A stretch of 64,000 nucleotides of DNA, taken from positions 78,354,291 through 78,418,290 of the forward strand of contig CM043948.1 in assembly GCA_014529385.2 (NCBI GenBank), written 5' to 3'. The stretch is from Adiantum capillus-veneris. Taxonomy: Eukaryota; Streptophyta; Polypodiopsida; Polypodiales; Pteridaceae. Shown here in pieces: positions 32,250 through 44,274 of the stretch (position 1 is its first letter; every line of letters starts with the position of its first letter). Below the pieces are notes generated by a model. That model ran no database searches. It was not told where the DNA came from and saw nothing but the letters and a program-made list of their open reading frames with translations. Made by a program: the position numbers and the translations under genes.

Positions 32250-33035
32250 TCATTCCCTTTGGTTGCTTTTATTTTCTTTTGCTAAAGCATTAGGTTCATT
32301 TTGAGAATCTTTAACAAAAATCATGTACACGGAAATAGAGCTCTTTATTGACTTGTTGAAAGCTGGTGTATGTACAATGGGAATAGTGTTACCCATTTCC
32401 TTAGCATCCATATACATGTCTTTTTCCATGAACTTAAAGGAGATTCTCAAAATCATGTACACGGAGATAGATCTCTTTATTGACTTGTTGAAAGCTGGTG
32501 TATGTACAATGGGAATAGTGTTACCCATTTCCTTAGCATCTATATACATGTCTTTTTCCCTGAACTTAAAGGAGATTCTCCTTTCAAGAAATTTAACATC
32601 AGCAGCCAGGCGGTCAAACCATGGTGCCCCTAGGATTACATCCTTATGCTTGAGAGGAGAGATAAAGAAGTCCTCTTTGTCCACATAGCCTTGGACATGA
32701 AGCCTCAATTTCCCGATTAAGGGTGTGACTGAAGCTTCTTGCCCCTTGAAGGCACTGTCTACGGGTAGGACATCTCCCATCTCGTAGGATTGTATGCCTA
32801 GCTTGGTGGCCAACTCTATAGATATAAAATTTTGAGTAGAACCAGGGTCAAAGAGAATAAAAGAATCATGTTCTCTTACCTTTCCCCAAGCATGGCATAG
32901 AGGAGATCCTTTGTGATGAGTTTGGTGAGTCTCCTCCTCTTGGATTTCAACCAAGGAAGCTCTAGGAGGATCTTGGCGGTTGTTCTTTGGGGACAAGCAC
33001 GGTACGCATGCCCTTGTTCTCCGCACTTGAAACAC
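32250..33035 (-). pseudogene. pro: Element 3 protease with internal 44-codon duplication
   Basis: Aspartic protease domain with ILFDPGSTQNFIS (DPG where DSG or DTG is usual), IGKLRLHVQGYV and DVILGAPWFDRLAADV. A 132-bp in-frame tandem duplication follows. This frame overlaps the end of the gag frame by a shift. Confidence 0.8.
32319..32582. repeat. 132-bp tandem duplication in element 3 pol
   Basis: Two units, 32319-32450 and 32451-32582, both starting AATCATGTACACGGA and nearly identical. The length is 44 codons, so the frame is preserved and the peptide KEMGNTIPIVHTPAFNKSI occurs twice. Confidence 0.93.
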
Positions 33036-34463
33036 CGGTTATCCTTGCGATAACTCTCAAGCTCTTCAAGAGAAATTTTGTTCTTACCTTTGTAAACTCC
33101 CTTCTCTTTAGCTTTGTTGGAGTTTCCCTTAGGAGACTTTTGGACATTGTCCTTCCCCTTAGGCTCATTGGAACCCTTGTTTTCCGGGGGCTTATTATTT
33201 CTTTTAGCCCCCATTTGGAAATTGATTCGAGAGGACACCATAGTATGGTGTATTACCGCCGACATGGTACGTGGCCTTTGGGAGTTGACATACTCCGCCA
33301 TTTCTTCGGTTAAGCCCACACAAAATTGTTGCTTTTGCTCTCCAAAATCCAACTTTTTAAAGACAGTGGCTTTGAGTTGTAGGTCTCAAAACTTGTCTAC
33401 ATATTTGTGGATGGATTCATTGGGAGAGAGATTTAAGCTTCGCCATTCGGTGAGTACTTTGTCTTTGGCATTGGTGGCCAAAAACTGCTTCATAATGGAA
33501 GCTCTTAAAGCTTTCCATGTTCGTGGAGCTTCACCGTTGGCTCGTAGGCTAAACCACCATTTCCTTGAGGACTTTTGAAAGTGCGTAGCTACATGGCATA
33601 GCTTAGAGGACTCCGTGAAGCCCTCATCTCCAAACGCCGCATCAAATTGTTGGATAAAGGCCAAGACTTTGTCCGTAGCACCAAAGGTACCATCATAGGT
33701 AAGGACAGAGATGTTCTTCCCTCCCTCTTTGAATTTCTTCAACTTGGACGACCCTTCCATGCGGCTTAGGATTTACTATGGCCTCTTCTTTTTGATGGTT
33801 CAAAGGTTGCACCATCACTTTCTTCAGAAGGTGAAGAATTTGAAGAAGGTGGAGAATACGGTGACCTCTTTCTCGCCTTTTTCTTGTCTTGATCTTCGTC
33901 GTCTGCACCATCACTTTCATAAGAGGAAGAGGATGGAGAAGAGGGTGTCCTCTTTCTCGCCTTTTTCTTGTCTTGCTTTTCATCATCCCTCTGTGAATTA
34001 TGATGTAGAGAAGAGTGCGATGGTCTTCTCCACTTTGGTGATGATGGAGAGCGTTTAGCCCGCTGTCTTCGTGGAGCCATCTCCGCCGAGGTGGCGGGAG
34101 ACTCACTTCTTTCTCGTTCCTTTGATGGAGGCTCTTGAGTTCTCCTTTGGGAAGGAGATGCATCATCAAGAAGTAAATTCTTGAGCCCTTCGTAGGGATT
34201 CTCTTATTCTTCCCGAATCGGAGAGAGACCTCCTTTGGTAGTCTCAAAAGGAGGCTTCCTAGGTGTTCTCTCGTCATGGTGATGAGCTTGGAGAATCCCG
34301 TGAGCATGGAGCTGCCATTGCACTTTGCTTTGTTGAAGCCCATAGCTTGTTGAAGCCTAGAAACAAGATAGTTAACAAGAATTGAACCATCATTAGTAGC
34401 TTTCTCATGAGCAAAATCAATGTTATCAACATTAATTTCACTCTCTTTACTATTGTCAGCCAT
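32876..34463 (-). pseudogene. gag: Element 3 Gag, broken
   Basis: Starts at ATG 34463 (MADNSKESEINVDNIDFAHE). A shift occurs after RLQQAMG, and at least one stop follows. An Arg/Lys/Ser-rich linker (34080-33766) resembles a disordered tail and contains two copies of a DKKKARKR block. The capsid-like part is at 33760-33386 (LTYDGTFGATDKV, FQKSSRKWWFSLRANGEAP), then a TGA, then a basic segment and the CCHC knuckle CFKCGEQGHAYRAC. Element 4 has the same gag in a different state of decay. Confidence 0.85.
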
Positions 34464-34867
34464 TCTAACAACTTTTAGGTGTAAACGTTTTAGGTGTACT
34501 TTGGCACTTCAAGCCCCAGTTGCTACTCCTCTTTACCACTTTAGAAAAAGCACTCAAGCTACTGTACCCGCAGCTCGAATACCATTAATTGCAAGGAATA
34601 GAAGAGAGGGTCTTTCGACACCAAAACATCACCGGCTCCTATCAAGCTTCTAATAGCTCAATAGTGGGTAAGCCGTAGGCAAGCCCCATAGGTCTCCACT
34701 ATTAAGACCATAGCTCTCGACGGTAATGACCCGTTAACTGCACAAAGGCCAGCGCACTGCAAGGCTGAAAAATCCCTATTCTACTTACTCACAGGCAATT
34801 AATAATACCAACCATTTATAGCCAGCTTGAGGACCTCCCTTCTTGAGCAAGAAAAGAGAAACCTTGT

Positions 34868-34879
34868 GCTCTGATACAA
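34868..34879 (-). promoter_or_regulatory. Primer-binding site of element 3 (initiator Met tRNA type)
   Basis: One base from the 5' LTR the sense strand reads TTGTATCAGAGC, one mismatch from TGGTATCAGAGC, the plant initiator-Met tRNA complement. Confidence 0.85.
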
Positions 34880-34880
34880 A

Positions 34881-36476
34881 TGTAACATTTAATGGCCTAA
34901 TAACTTGTGTGTAGCGGAAATTAGTATGAACATAGTGGGCATTTCATTAGAATAGATTCCTAATGAGAATTACATGAGTGCTTGGGTGGAGAGAGAAACA
35001 AAAAGCATGACACCTAGTTAGATAGCATCAACAATACTTTCAAAAGAGAGAGAAATTAAGCTATTGACAAAAGTTGAGGACCGGATTTGCATGGAGCCGG
35101 TCCCCCCTCCAAAAGGCTTTGTATTATGGTTTCTCTCGTGAAGAGAGACATTGTACAATACAATTCTTTGTGTTCCTTCAAGACTAGCTAGTGCAATGAA
35201 GATGAAAGCTTCATTCACTAAGAAAAACACTTAGCAAACACAACTTGAATTATCCCCGTTCTCAGACCCAAGACCTCACACACCTTCGAAGATGGTGAGA
35301 GCTAGCAGGGTATGAGAGTAGATTGAGAGGAAGAAGGAGTATCTTACGAGAAAGATGTACATCTCCTCACATAATCACTCATATTACCATAGATTTAGCT
35401 TAGTAATTAGCTTGATAGAGGAGATGAGCATGCATTGAAGGTTGGCTCTCAGTTGGATTTGCATCCACAAGCCAAGAGTGTGTCGATGTAGGCTTCTATC
35501 TCACAAGCTTGGAGTAGGTGATGAGCTCTCCATTAAAGCTTGGGAAGAGATAGTCTTCTCTTTCTTCACACATGAGATTGTGTGAGTGTGTGTGTGATAA
35601 TGCCTTGCAAAAATCAGCCCCCTCTCTCTCTTGGGGGAGCCCTCTTGCTATTTGCTCTTGCAGGCTCCCCATTGGACCTCCCCAAGTCAAGCCAATGGCT
35701 GTTAAGAAGCATAAGTGATAGCCTTTTGACATATGTCCCCCATTCCCCTTTTGTGAGAGTTTTAGGTAATTTAAGAATTAAACTAAACTCTCATTGGACC
35801 CCTTTGCCTCCTAGTGAATAGGAATCAAGCAAGCCATTGGGCTCCTGAATGCTCATTGGACCCCTTGGGACATTGTCTAATAGTCTTCTAGGAGACATAA
35901 TTCTCATTGGTTCTTTTATTAAGTGTTTTTTAAATTTATTAAACTAGATTTACTCTAGCCTAATTCTCATTGGTCCACCTCCAAGGCCATCCAATATGAA
36001 TTGGGCACACCTTGTGGGCATCTGGGCTAGGGAGGTGACATGTGTCCCTAATTCCCTTTGTGTAAAGGGAGCCTGTGTGTGTGTGTGTGACTTTCTCTCT
36101 CATCCCCTAGAAGAAGGGCTCGCCCCCTCCCATGTAGGGATATGTAAAGACTTTTTAGTTACACACAAAGCATCCAATTTCCCCTAGGGTTGACCTTTTG
36201 ACACAACCTTTGAATTTTGGAACCTTAAAATTTTGGAAGTCTTAATGGGCTGAACCTTAGGGTCTTTTTAGCCCATTGTTGCACATGGATCTTTTGCAGA
36301 TGCCCCCCCCCCCCCCCCCTTTGGATCCCTATTTTCCCTCCTTTGGATCCCTAATGTGGCGGTCTGCTAGCTTAACCAATATTCTAGCTTTTTCTCCCTT
36401 GGCACTTCCCCACATTAAATGATCAGTTTAATATGAGAAAATCATTTAGGAGAATTAGATATTGATTATTATGACA
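34881..36476 (-). repeat. 5' LTR of element 3
   Basis: 1,596 bp. It contains a pure C run of about 18 (36303-36320) and a short local duplication (TTTGGATCCCTA) that the 3' LTR lacks, accounting for most of the length difference. Confidence 0.92.
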
Positions 36477-36481
36477 CGATA

Positions 36482-37741
36482 CCTCCGCTTGAGTTATGAT
36501 TGGAGTAGATGATATCTTCTTTTACACATTCCGTGAAGATGGAACGACATGAGCATCCTCCTAAGGGGTTCACCTTACACAGTATGTAACTATCTCTTAA
36601 AACTTACAGAAATAAATTTACATAAGGATATGTTTTTTACAAATCTCCAAAAAATTTACAGAATTTAAAAGAAAAGGGTTCATTATATTTCCTAGAAAAT
36701 TCACAAAATAGGCATTTTAGAAAAAGAGCCTGAATGCACGTGATATAGTGGTCTGAAATATAGTGAACCCCCCGGGAGCATCCTTCGAGTTGCAGGTCAC
36801 TCGCTTTGGGGCCACCATAAAAACGAGGTAGAGAAAAGGAAAAGAGAGAAAGAGAACTCAAGAATCTGAAGGGAAACACGACGATGGTAAATAAAGACTT
36901 AGAGATGAAGATGGCTTGAAGGTAAGAGCTCGAGGTAAGGGAGAGAGCTTGAGGGAGAGAAGGTAACTCCGATGTCAAGGAAAGAGAGCTTCTGCTTCTA
37001 AGAGTGTGTGTGTTCAAAATGAAGGGAGAGGGGTATTTATATAGGCTCTCAAGAGTCAAAAGCACAAGCTAAGAATAGAGGGAAGCAAAGAGAGATAAGT
37101 TCGCACACATTCGCAGTTGATTTTTTTTTTTGGACACGGTTTTTGCTGCACGATTTCGAGTCTCTAAGAAGAAGCTTGGATTCCCAGAAAAGAGCTCTAA
37201 ACTAAACTCCTCCTCTTTCTTTTCTAAAAGGACTCTTTCTTTCCTAAAAGTACTCCTACTCCTCCTCTAAAATTACTCCTCCTTTCCTAAAATTGCTCTC
37301 TCCTTCCTAAAAGGTCAACTCTTATCTTTAGATACAGTCTTGACACTTAAGTTTCCCATCAACTTATTGTTTTCAAGTGAATGAGGATCATAATTAGTAG
37401 TTCTAGAATTTGATTTTCAATCCGATCGTTCCATTATAATTCTCTTTGACTTAATAAAATGCAAACCTTAGATATTTACAAAGTAAATAGAATAATTTGA
37501 TTGAAAAATGTTGGGTACATTACATCTTGGGGCAGTCTGACCAATCTACACGCCTCTCAAGGATTTTTTAAACATAGCACTATTGTATAAAGTTGAGTGC
37601 CATTTGGTTATTGTTTGGCATAACTTTCTCTCGTCGTATGAATCTTCGTAGTAGAAATACTCGTGCGAGCCATTTGTGTTACAAATCTAATAGCTTTACG
37701 GGAGCTTATTCCTTTGCATTACCATTGGCTCAAAATAGTTA
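36482..37741. other. Intergenic DNA with a TATA-like promoter on the minus strand
   Basis: At 37034-37043 the minus strand has TATATAAATA followed about 30 bp on by CACACACTCTTAG and a pyrimidine-rich leader-like stretch. It may be an LTR or promoter fragment. A 142-codon minus frame at 36637-37065 overlaps it, but its Ser/Leu/Phe composition looks like translated pyrimidine tract, so no gene is called. Confidence 0.35.
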
Positions 37742-38950
37742 CTAGCACACAAAGTGGTTTGGACATAGCTTCGTACACTCTTTAAGGCTGAGAGGCTCGC
37801 CTTGCAACCCCGACTCGTCATCTTTGATTCTAGCAATAGATTTGAGGTCTTTCTCTTGGCCATAGTGCTCTCTCTCTTCTTTGTATATGGCTTGTGCTTC
37901 AGCGTGGTTAAGTTCTTCTTCTATATCTACTAATCAAGCAAATATTTCATCATTAGAAAGACTTATTGTGAAGTTAACAAGTCATGACTTTTAAATCTTG
38001 GGAGAAAAAGACAGGATAACTTAATCATGCTACAAGAAAGAGACAGAATATCTATCACCATGCCGTTGGAAAGAGACAAGATAACTTGATCAATTATTTG
38101 ATTTACATTACAACTAGAGAGGACAATGATCAAATCATTAATTTAATCATCAACTGGTTGTAGAACAAAAATCATTACAATGTCATAGCCCACTCTATGG
38201 GCACTGTTTAGACAAAGAGAAAGATCAAAAGCGTTAGGTCGGGTTGAGGGATTTTTTCGCTTGCCACTCTCAAGGTGGGTAAGTACATTGCTTAAAAAAT
38301 ACTTTTTGTTTTGCTCGTGCGGCACTGACATGCACTTCAAGATTAGTTTCCAAGTATGACACATGGAGAAGATGTCCATTGATTTACTCCAGAGAGGAAG
38401 ATTAGTAGATATGCATTATGGGTCCGCCCATGGAAAATCTCTCTTGACCTGGTTTCTAGATTTTATTTGAAAATCCCAGAGTGGAGGAAAGCATGCCGTT
38501 GTTTTGGTCTTTGTACATGACCCCCAATCCACAATTCCTGCATAGACCCCCTTCTATCCAAAATGAAGCATTATGTTGCGGGAGTGCAAGTCATTGTGGA
38601 GAGAGTCGTGGACATGTAAATACATTAGGGTCTGAAGAAGAACATCTTTTATCTGCAAAGTGTTATTTTGAAATAGATCTATTGTTCCTTCAATGGTGAC
38701 ATAATCGCAAATGGCAGGCTGACTACCATTTGTTGAACTCTTTTATCCATTTCTCTACATGGCCGCCATTAAAAGACCGTGAAATGAGCATTGGATGCTC
38801 TATGTTGCACACCATGACAAGTGGATAAATAATGCCGCAATGAGCGATGTCCAAAATTGTGGCTTTGTCTTTAACCTGCTGATCCACTGTGGGTCCATGC
38901 AAGTGGACTTTGAAGATATTTTCCGCATACAGTGGATCTTTAAATGCAAG
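37742..38950 (-). pseudogene. Protein-kinase-like gene, 3' part, split by element 4
   Basis: The minus strand carries the kinase core. From 38950: KDPLYAENIFKVHLHG and MLISRSFNGGHVEKWIKEF, then a one-base shift near 38720. Next come the catalytic loop LHNDLHSRNIML (38560-38598) and IVDWGSCTK (38521-38532, a DWG variant of DFG), separated by a TAG. PPLWDFQ and PWADP follow, another stop, then MDIFSMCHTWKLILKCMSV in the position of the C-lobe helix F region. The frame ends at 38143. A further coding exon probably lies at 37929-37742 (EEELNHAEAQAIYKEERE ... CPNHFVC, stop), after acceptor TTTGCTTGATTAG. The HNDLH and DWG pattern is of protein-kinase-like type, but the subfamily is not identified. 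The 5' part is at 49026-49641. Confidence 0.7.
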
Positions 38951-38955
38951 ATGTG
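38951..38955. other. Target site duplication ATGTG of element 4
   Basis: ATGTG at 38951-38955 is repeated at 49021-49025. Removing the insert and one copy rejoins the kinase-like reading frame (GVT-HLAFKDPL) without a shift. Confidence 0.92.
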
Positions 38956-40242
38956 TGTAATGGAATTGGCCTATTTAACTTGAGAGTAGCAGAAATTAAT
39001 GAGAGTACTTTTGAGAAATGACTTTGTGAGCATAGAGGGTGAACATAATTGAAGATAGCAACATAATCATAGCAATTAGTTAACTTGGCATGAACAATAC
39101 TTTTGGAACATGACAAAAGTTGAGGACCGGATTTATGTGGAGCCGGTCCCCCCTCTGATAGGCATTTGTATTATGATTTTTCCCATTAAGAGAGACTTGT
39201 TACAATACAATCTTTGTGTTCCTTATGACCTAGGTGATGCAATGAAGATGGAAAGCTTCATGCATCACAAGCATAACATAAACTTGAAGAAAGCTTCAAC
39301 TATCCCAAGCCTCAGTCCCAAGACCTCAAACACCTTCAAAGGTGGAGAGAGCTAGCACGGAATGAGGGTAGGGAAGAGGAAGAAGAAACATTTCATAGGA
39401 GAAAGAACTAGTTCCTCACTTAGCATAACTCTTCTTGCTAAAATACATAATAGCCCCTAAGAAACCCCCTAGATTGCTTGGGTCGACCCCCCCTTGTAGC
39501 TCATGCTTGAAGCTCATGGACCCCTCCAGGCCTAGCCAATCACAAGTAGGAGGCCTTACAAGCAGCAAGGGTAGCCTTGGGACAAGTGTCCCTCTTTCCC
39601 CTTTGAGAGAGAGGACTTGATAAATGCAAAATCAATTAATGAAATCTCCTAAATTATCATTGGACCCCTTGGGTGGCCAACCAATAGGCTTCACGCACAC
39701 CATGAGGGAAACATGAGGAGGAACTTGACAAGTGTCCCTTTTGCTTGCTTTGTACTATGCATGCCTTGTGTGAGTGTGTGGGTGTTCTCTCTCATTCCCC
39801 CTCTTGTAGGGCTCGCCCCTTCCTTGTAGGGATTGAATCTCGACCTTTTGACACCTCAATCATCAAGCACCTCAAGCATCTCAAGCACCTCAAGCCTCTC
39901 AGTCATCAAGCATGACAAGCAAGACTGGCAGCTTGAGCTAGGTCGGGTTCCCACCTCAAGCTCAGCCCTAGCTTACCTAAGGTCAAAGGACTTTTACACA
40001 CATTATTGGAGGTCTTCAATGAAGCTAACCCTAAGGTCTTATGCTCCATTGGTTAGCCTTGCTTTTTGATAGACCAACTCTCATTTGGGCCCCTTTACCA
40101 TTGGCCCCGTGTTGAGATAGATCTATAAGCACATGTCTATATCTTAACCCTTGTTCCTGTTTATTCTCCCACATTATGTGATTAGTTTAATAAGAGAAAA
40201 TCATTTGGGTTGGTTAGATATTAGATATTAGATTTTATGACA
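38956..40242 (-). repeat. 3' LTR of element 4
   Basis: 1,287 bp, TGTAATGGAATTGGCC ... TTTTATGACA. It lacks about 210 bp that the 5' LTR has (between TACATAATAGC and CCCCTAAG). Confidence 0.9.
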
Positions 40243-40395
40243 TTACCTCTCTCTTGAAATCATAGCCGTCCTTGACTATGAGATAGAAGAGATAAAGCCT
40301 TAGTCATTAGTCAATTTTACTTAGCGGGTATAGGATCCCTTTTTACCCTACGACATCTTTTCAAGATGGATGACTAATCCATCTGGTGATTGGGA

Positions 40396-41331
40396 GACAT
40401 AACTACAATAGCCTTGAGATGTAAATCCGAAAACTTGTCTACATACGTTTGGATAGACTCATGAGAGAGAAGCTTCAAGCTGCGCCATTTGGTAAGCACT
40501 TTGTCCTTTGCATCGCTTGCAAGGAATTGCTTCATGATGGAAACTCGTAGAATTTTCCATGTCTTTGGGGCTTCACCATTGCCATGAAGGCTAGCCCACC
40601 ATTGACGAGCTGATTTTTTGAAGTGCATAGCTACATGGTGTTGCTTGGAGGACTCTGTGAAGCCCTCATCTCCAAAGGTCGCATCAAATTGCTAACTTTG
40701 TCAGTAGCACCAAAGGTGCCATCATAGGTGAGAAAAGAGATACTCTTTCCTCTGTCCTTGAAATTCTTTAGATTTTGTGACCTTCGCCATGCAGGAAATG
40801 ATTTGCGATGTCCTCCCCTCTTGTATTTTCTAGGAGAATAGCCATAGCTTTCATCGGAAGAGGAGGAAGGTGAAGAAGAAGGAGAAGAGGGTGACCTCTT
40901 CCTAGACCTTTTCTTCCTTTGTTTCCTCTCTTCCCTTTCAGAGTGACGAGGAGAAGGACTATGTGTTGATCTTTTCCTCTTGGGAGGAGTGGGCAATCGT
41001 CTAGACTGTCGTCTCCGTGGAGCCACATCTTCAGAGGAACTTAAACTTTCATTGCTTTCTTGCTCTTTGGATTCCTCCTCTTGAATGGGAGAAAGTCTTC
41101 TTTTGGGGTCTAAAGAGGACTTCTAAGCTCTCTCTCCTCCCAGAGAGGAAGGGAAATCCCATAAGCACGAAGTTGTTGAGTAACTTCGCCTTGCAAAGCA
41201 GGGTTGCCCATAGCTTGCTGCAACCTAGTGACGAGATAATTTACAGACATGGAAGCAGCATCATTAGCAACTTCATGTGCAAAATCAAAGCTATCAATGT
41301 TCATTCTAGTCTCTTGATTATTGCCAGACAT
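40396..41331 (-). pseudogene. gag: Element 4 Gag, truncated
   Basis: ATG at 41331: MSGNNQETRMNIDSFDFAHE, LVTRLQQAMGNPALQGE. After a shift: MAPRRRQSRRLPTPPKRKRS, then LTYDGTFGATDKV. After a second shift: KKSARQWWASLHGNGEAP and TYVDKFSDLHLK. It then joins 3' untranslated sequence at about 40396, removing the zinc knuckle and all of pol. It is homologous to element 3 Gag throughout. Confidence 0.85.
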
Positions 41332-41732
41332 GTTAACAAAATTTATGTATGTACTTAGTGTATGCTTTGGCAATTCAAAACCTTAGTTGACACTCCTCTT
41401 AGCCTTTGAAAATCGGCTCTTAAGTATCTACACCCACAACTCAAAGTGGTTCATTATAGAGAGTAGAGGAGTAGGTCTAACCTAGCAAAATTGCCGAGGG
41501 CTAGCTCCTTTCTGACTTCTTATGGCTCAATAATAGTAAAGCCGTAGGCAAGTCTAAAAAGACTGCTTTATTAAGTCCAAAGCTCCCAAAGTGTGCACCA
41601 TATCCCACATAGTGGGCTCAACAAAACCGATAATAGATCCCAGTTCCACTTACCCTAATATAATTAACAACATCAACCATTTATAGGCTACTTAAGGACC
41701 TCTCTTCTTAAGCAAGAAAAGAGAAACCAAAT

Positions 41733-41744
41733 GCTCAGATACCA
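41733..41744 (-). promoter_or_regulatory. Primer-binding site of element 4
   Basis: The sense strand reads TGGTATCTGAGC one base inside the 5' LTR, one mismatch from the initiator-Met tRNA complement. Confidence 0.85.
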
Positions 41745-41745
41745 A

Positions 41746-43153
41746 TGTTATGGAATTGGCCTATTTCACTTGAGAGTAGCAAAAATTAATTGGAGTACTT
41801 TTGAGAACTGACTTTGTGAGCATAGCGGGTGAACATAATTGAAGATAGCAACATAATCGTAGCAATTATTTAACTTGGCATGGACAATACTTTTGCAAGA
41901 GAGAGGATTTAGAGAACATGACAACAATTGAGGACCGGATTTATGTGGAGCCGGTCCCTCCTCCAATATGCATTTGTATTATGATTTCTCCCGTTAAGAG
42001 AGACTTGTTACAATACAATCTTTGTGTTCCTTGTGACCTAGGTGATGCAATCAAGATGGAAAGCTTCATGCACCACAAGCATAACATAAACTTAAAGAAA
42101 GATTTAACTATCCCAAGCCTCAGTTCATAGACCTCAAACACCTTCGAAGGTGGAGAGAGCTAGCAAACGAATGAGGGTAGGGAAGAGGAAGAAGAAACAT
42201 TTCATAGGAGAAAGAATTAGTTCCTCACTTATCATAACTCTTCTTGCTAGCATACATAATAGCATAGTAATGAAGAAGAAGGAGATGGCAAGCTTAAGCA
42301 TTGAAGCATGGCGCTTGGTTGGATTTTCACTCCATAGCCAGGAGTGTTGGTGTAGGCTCTCAACCTCTACTTGCTTGGAGAAGGAGAGGGAGCTCTTGCA
42401 CTTTGCATAGCACACAATGAGAGTTCTTGTAAGTGTGTGTGGGTGAGTATACCCCCTAAGCAACCCCCTAGCTTTCTTGGGTCGACTCCCCCTTGTAGCT
42501 CATGATTGAAGCTCATTGGACCCCTCCAGGCCTAGCCAATCACAAGCAGGAGGCATTACAAGCAGCAAGAGTAGCCTTGGGACAAGTGTCCCCCTTTCCC
42601 CTTTGAGAGAGAGGACTTGATAAATGCAAAATCAATTAATTAAATCTCCTAAATTATTATTGAACCCCTTGGGTGGCCAACCAATAGGCTTTAGGCACAC
42701 CATGAGGGCAACATGAGGAGGAACTTGACAAGTGTCCCTTTTTCTTGCTTTGTACCATGCATGCCTTGTGTGAGTGTGTGGGTGTTCTCTCTCATCCCCC
42801 TCTTGTAGGGCTCGCCCCTTCCTTGTAGGGATTAAATCTTGACCTTTTGACACCTCAAGCATCTCAATCATGAAGAACCTCAAGCATCTCAAGCACCTCA
42901 AGCATCTCAAGCACCTCAAGCCCCTTAGTCATCAAGCATGACAAGTAGGACTAGCATCTCAAGCTGGGTCGGATTCCTGCCTCAAGCTCAGCCCTAGCTT
43001 ACCTAAGGTCAAAGGGCTTTTACACACATTATTGGAGGTCTTCAATGACTCTAACCCTAAGGTCTTATGCTCCATTGGTAAGCCTTGCTCTTTGATAGAC
43101 CAACTCTCATTTGGGCCCCTTTACCATTGGACCCGTGTTGGGATAGATCTATA
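41746..43153 (-). repeat. 5' LTR of element 4, left piece
   Basis: Starts TGTTATGGAATTGGCC on the plus strand and runs to the copia insertion. It ends in CTATA, duplicated at 48901-48905. Includes an array of CTCAAGCATCT / CTCAAGCACCT units (42856-42922). Confidence 0.9.
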
Positions 43154-43370
43154 TGTTAAAGAATATTTCCATTGTGCTATGGGCGGCTGGACACTAACTA
43201 TAGTATGTTGTAAATATACTTTGGATAATAGTTCAAAAGAGAAGAAGAAGAGAAGAGCAGCACGTTGAATGGCTGCTGCAGGGTAACGATTGTGTGTGTG
43301 TGTCTCGATGTGTGTTGGTGTGTGTGTGTAGTCTTCTTTCCTACCTTCTCCATCATCTGCACACTCTACA
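43154..43370 (+). repeat. 5' LTR of copia element 5
   Basis: 217 bp, TGTTAAAGAATATTTCC ... CACTCTACA. The 3' copy has an extra 15 bp (a repeat of TGTTAAAGAATATGA) at its start. Confidence 0.92.
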
Positions 43371-43373
43371 AAG

Positions 43374-43385
43374 TGGTATCAGAGC
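43374..43385 (+). promoter_or_regulatory. Primer-binding site of copia element 5
   Basis: TGGTATCAGAGC, a perfect initiator-Met tRNA complement, three bases inside the LTR. Confidence 0.93.
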
Positions 43386-44274
43386 TCAGTTTGAGGAGCT
43401 ACAGTCAATACACAGGTTTCCGCAGCTCTGGAAAACAGCAAAAAAGAGAGGTTTTTTGGTCATAACTCTCTCACCCGAACTCAGAATACAGTGATCCAGG
43501 AGTCTATCTTTATGTTTTTGGGCGTTCCGAACGCATTGGTATACTCAGAGTTTCCAAAATCTGCAATTTTCTGCAGCAAACAGCCAGCTCACACAAGCAT
43601 AGGAGATGTCCAGTTTTGCACTCGGCAGTAGATTTACAGGTTACAGGTGAAGAATTCAGTATTTACACAGGTTTTGGAGAGCGACATAGAGCTTTTGCAT
43701 CATGATATTGTGTTATCGAAGATTATGTTTGGTTGTTGTGGGTCCGTTATGGACAGCCGCCTATGTAAGAAAGGTTGTGGGAAGAAGTTGAGGCGGTTAT
43801 ATTGTCAGATTGAGTACTTTGTGGTTATGTATGGATATGCGGTCAATGTATTTTGGAAAACTGCAGCCTTTGTGAGGGTCGAGTGAGTTTTTTTGAAGCC
43901 TTGCCTTGGGAGCTTTGGTACCTTGGCAAGGTGGATTAGGTACTGGAGCGAACCCCCGACTAGCCCCGCGAAAGACCTCATATGTCGTTTACGACTATGG
44001 GAAGAAGGTGGATGTATGGATATGTGGTACAGGACAGCGTATGGATTGCATTTGCATACAGGTCCATGTGGACATTGTTTTAGAGTATTTATGCATAGTA
44101 CTGAGTCAGTCTGTGGCTAAGTGAGTCAGTGGATTTTCCCTTGGCAGTGAGAGATTTTCTGTCAGTGTTTATGAGCACTTTGGTTGAGATTGTCACTTGA
44201 GATATTGTCCAAATACAAACAAAACTTTGCCGAAATTTTATTAAAATCCTTTGGAAGAAATTGAGAGAGTGAAG
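43386..44274 (+). other. Leader of copia element 5
   Basis: About 890 bp without a convincing frame between primer site and gag; short frames present have no gag-like content. Confidence 0.75.

Larger units (their letters stand above)
27498..36476 (-). mobile_element. Ty3/gypsy chromovirus (element 3), full length, defective
   Basis: 8,979-bp minus-strand element. LTRs of 1,566 and 1,596 bp start TGTAACATTTAATGG and end TTATGACA on the plus strand. Flanks are TGATA (27493-27497) and CGATA (36477-36481), a 5-bp target duplication with one transition. Order: gag with CCHC knuckle, protease, RT, RNase H, integrase, chromodomain. Chromoviruses target chromatin through this C-terminal module. All coding blocks are interrupted. 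Confidence 0.92.

Noticed and set aside
36637-37065. 142-codon minus-strand frame
   Set aside because: Ser/Leu/Phe-rich translation of a pyrimidine-rich leader-like stretch over a TATA box; no motif and no homologous copy in the window.
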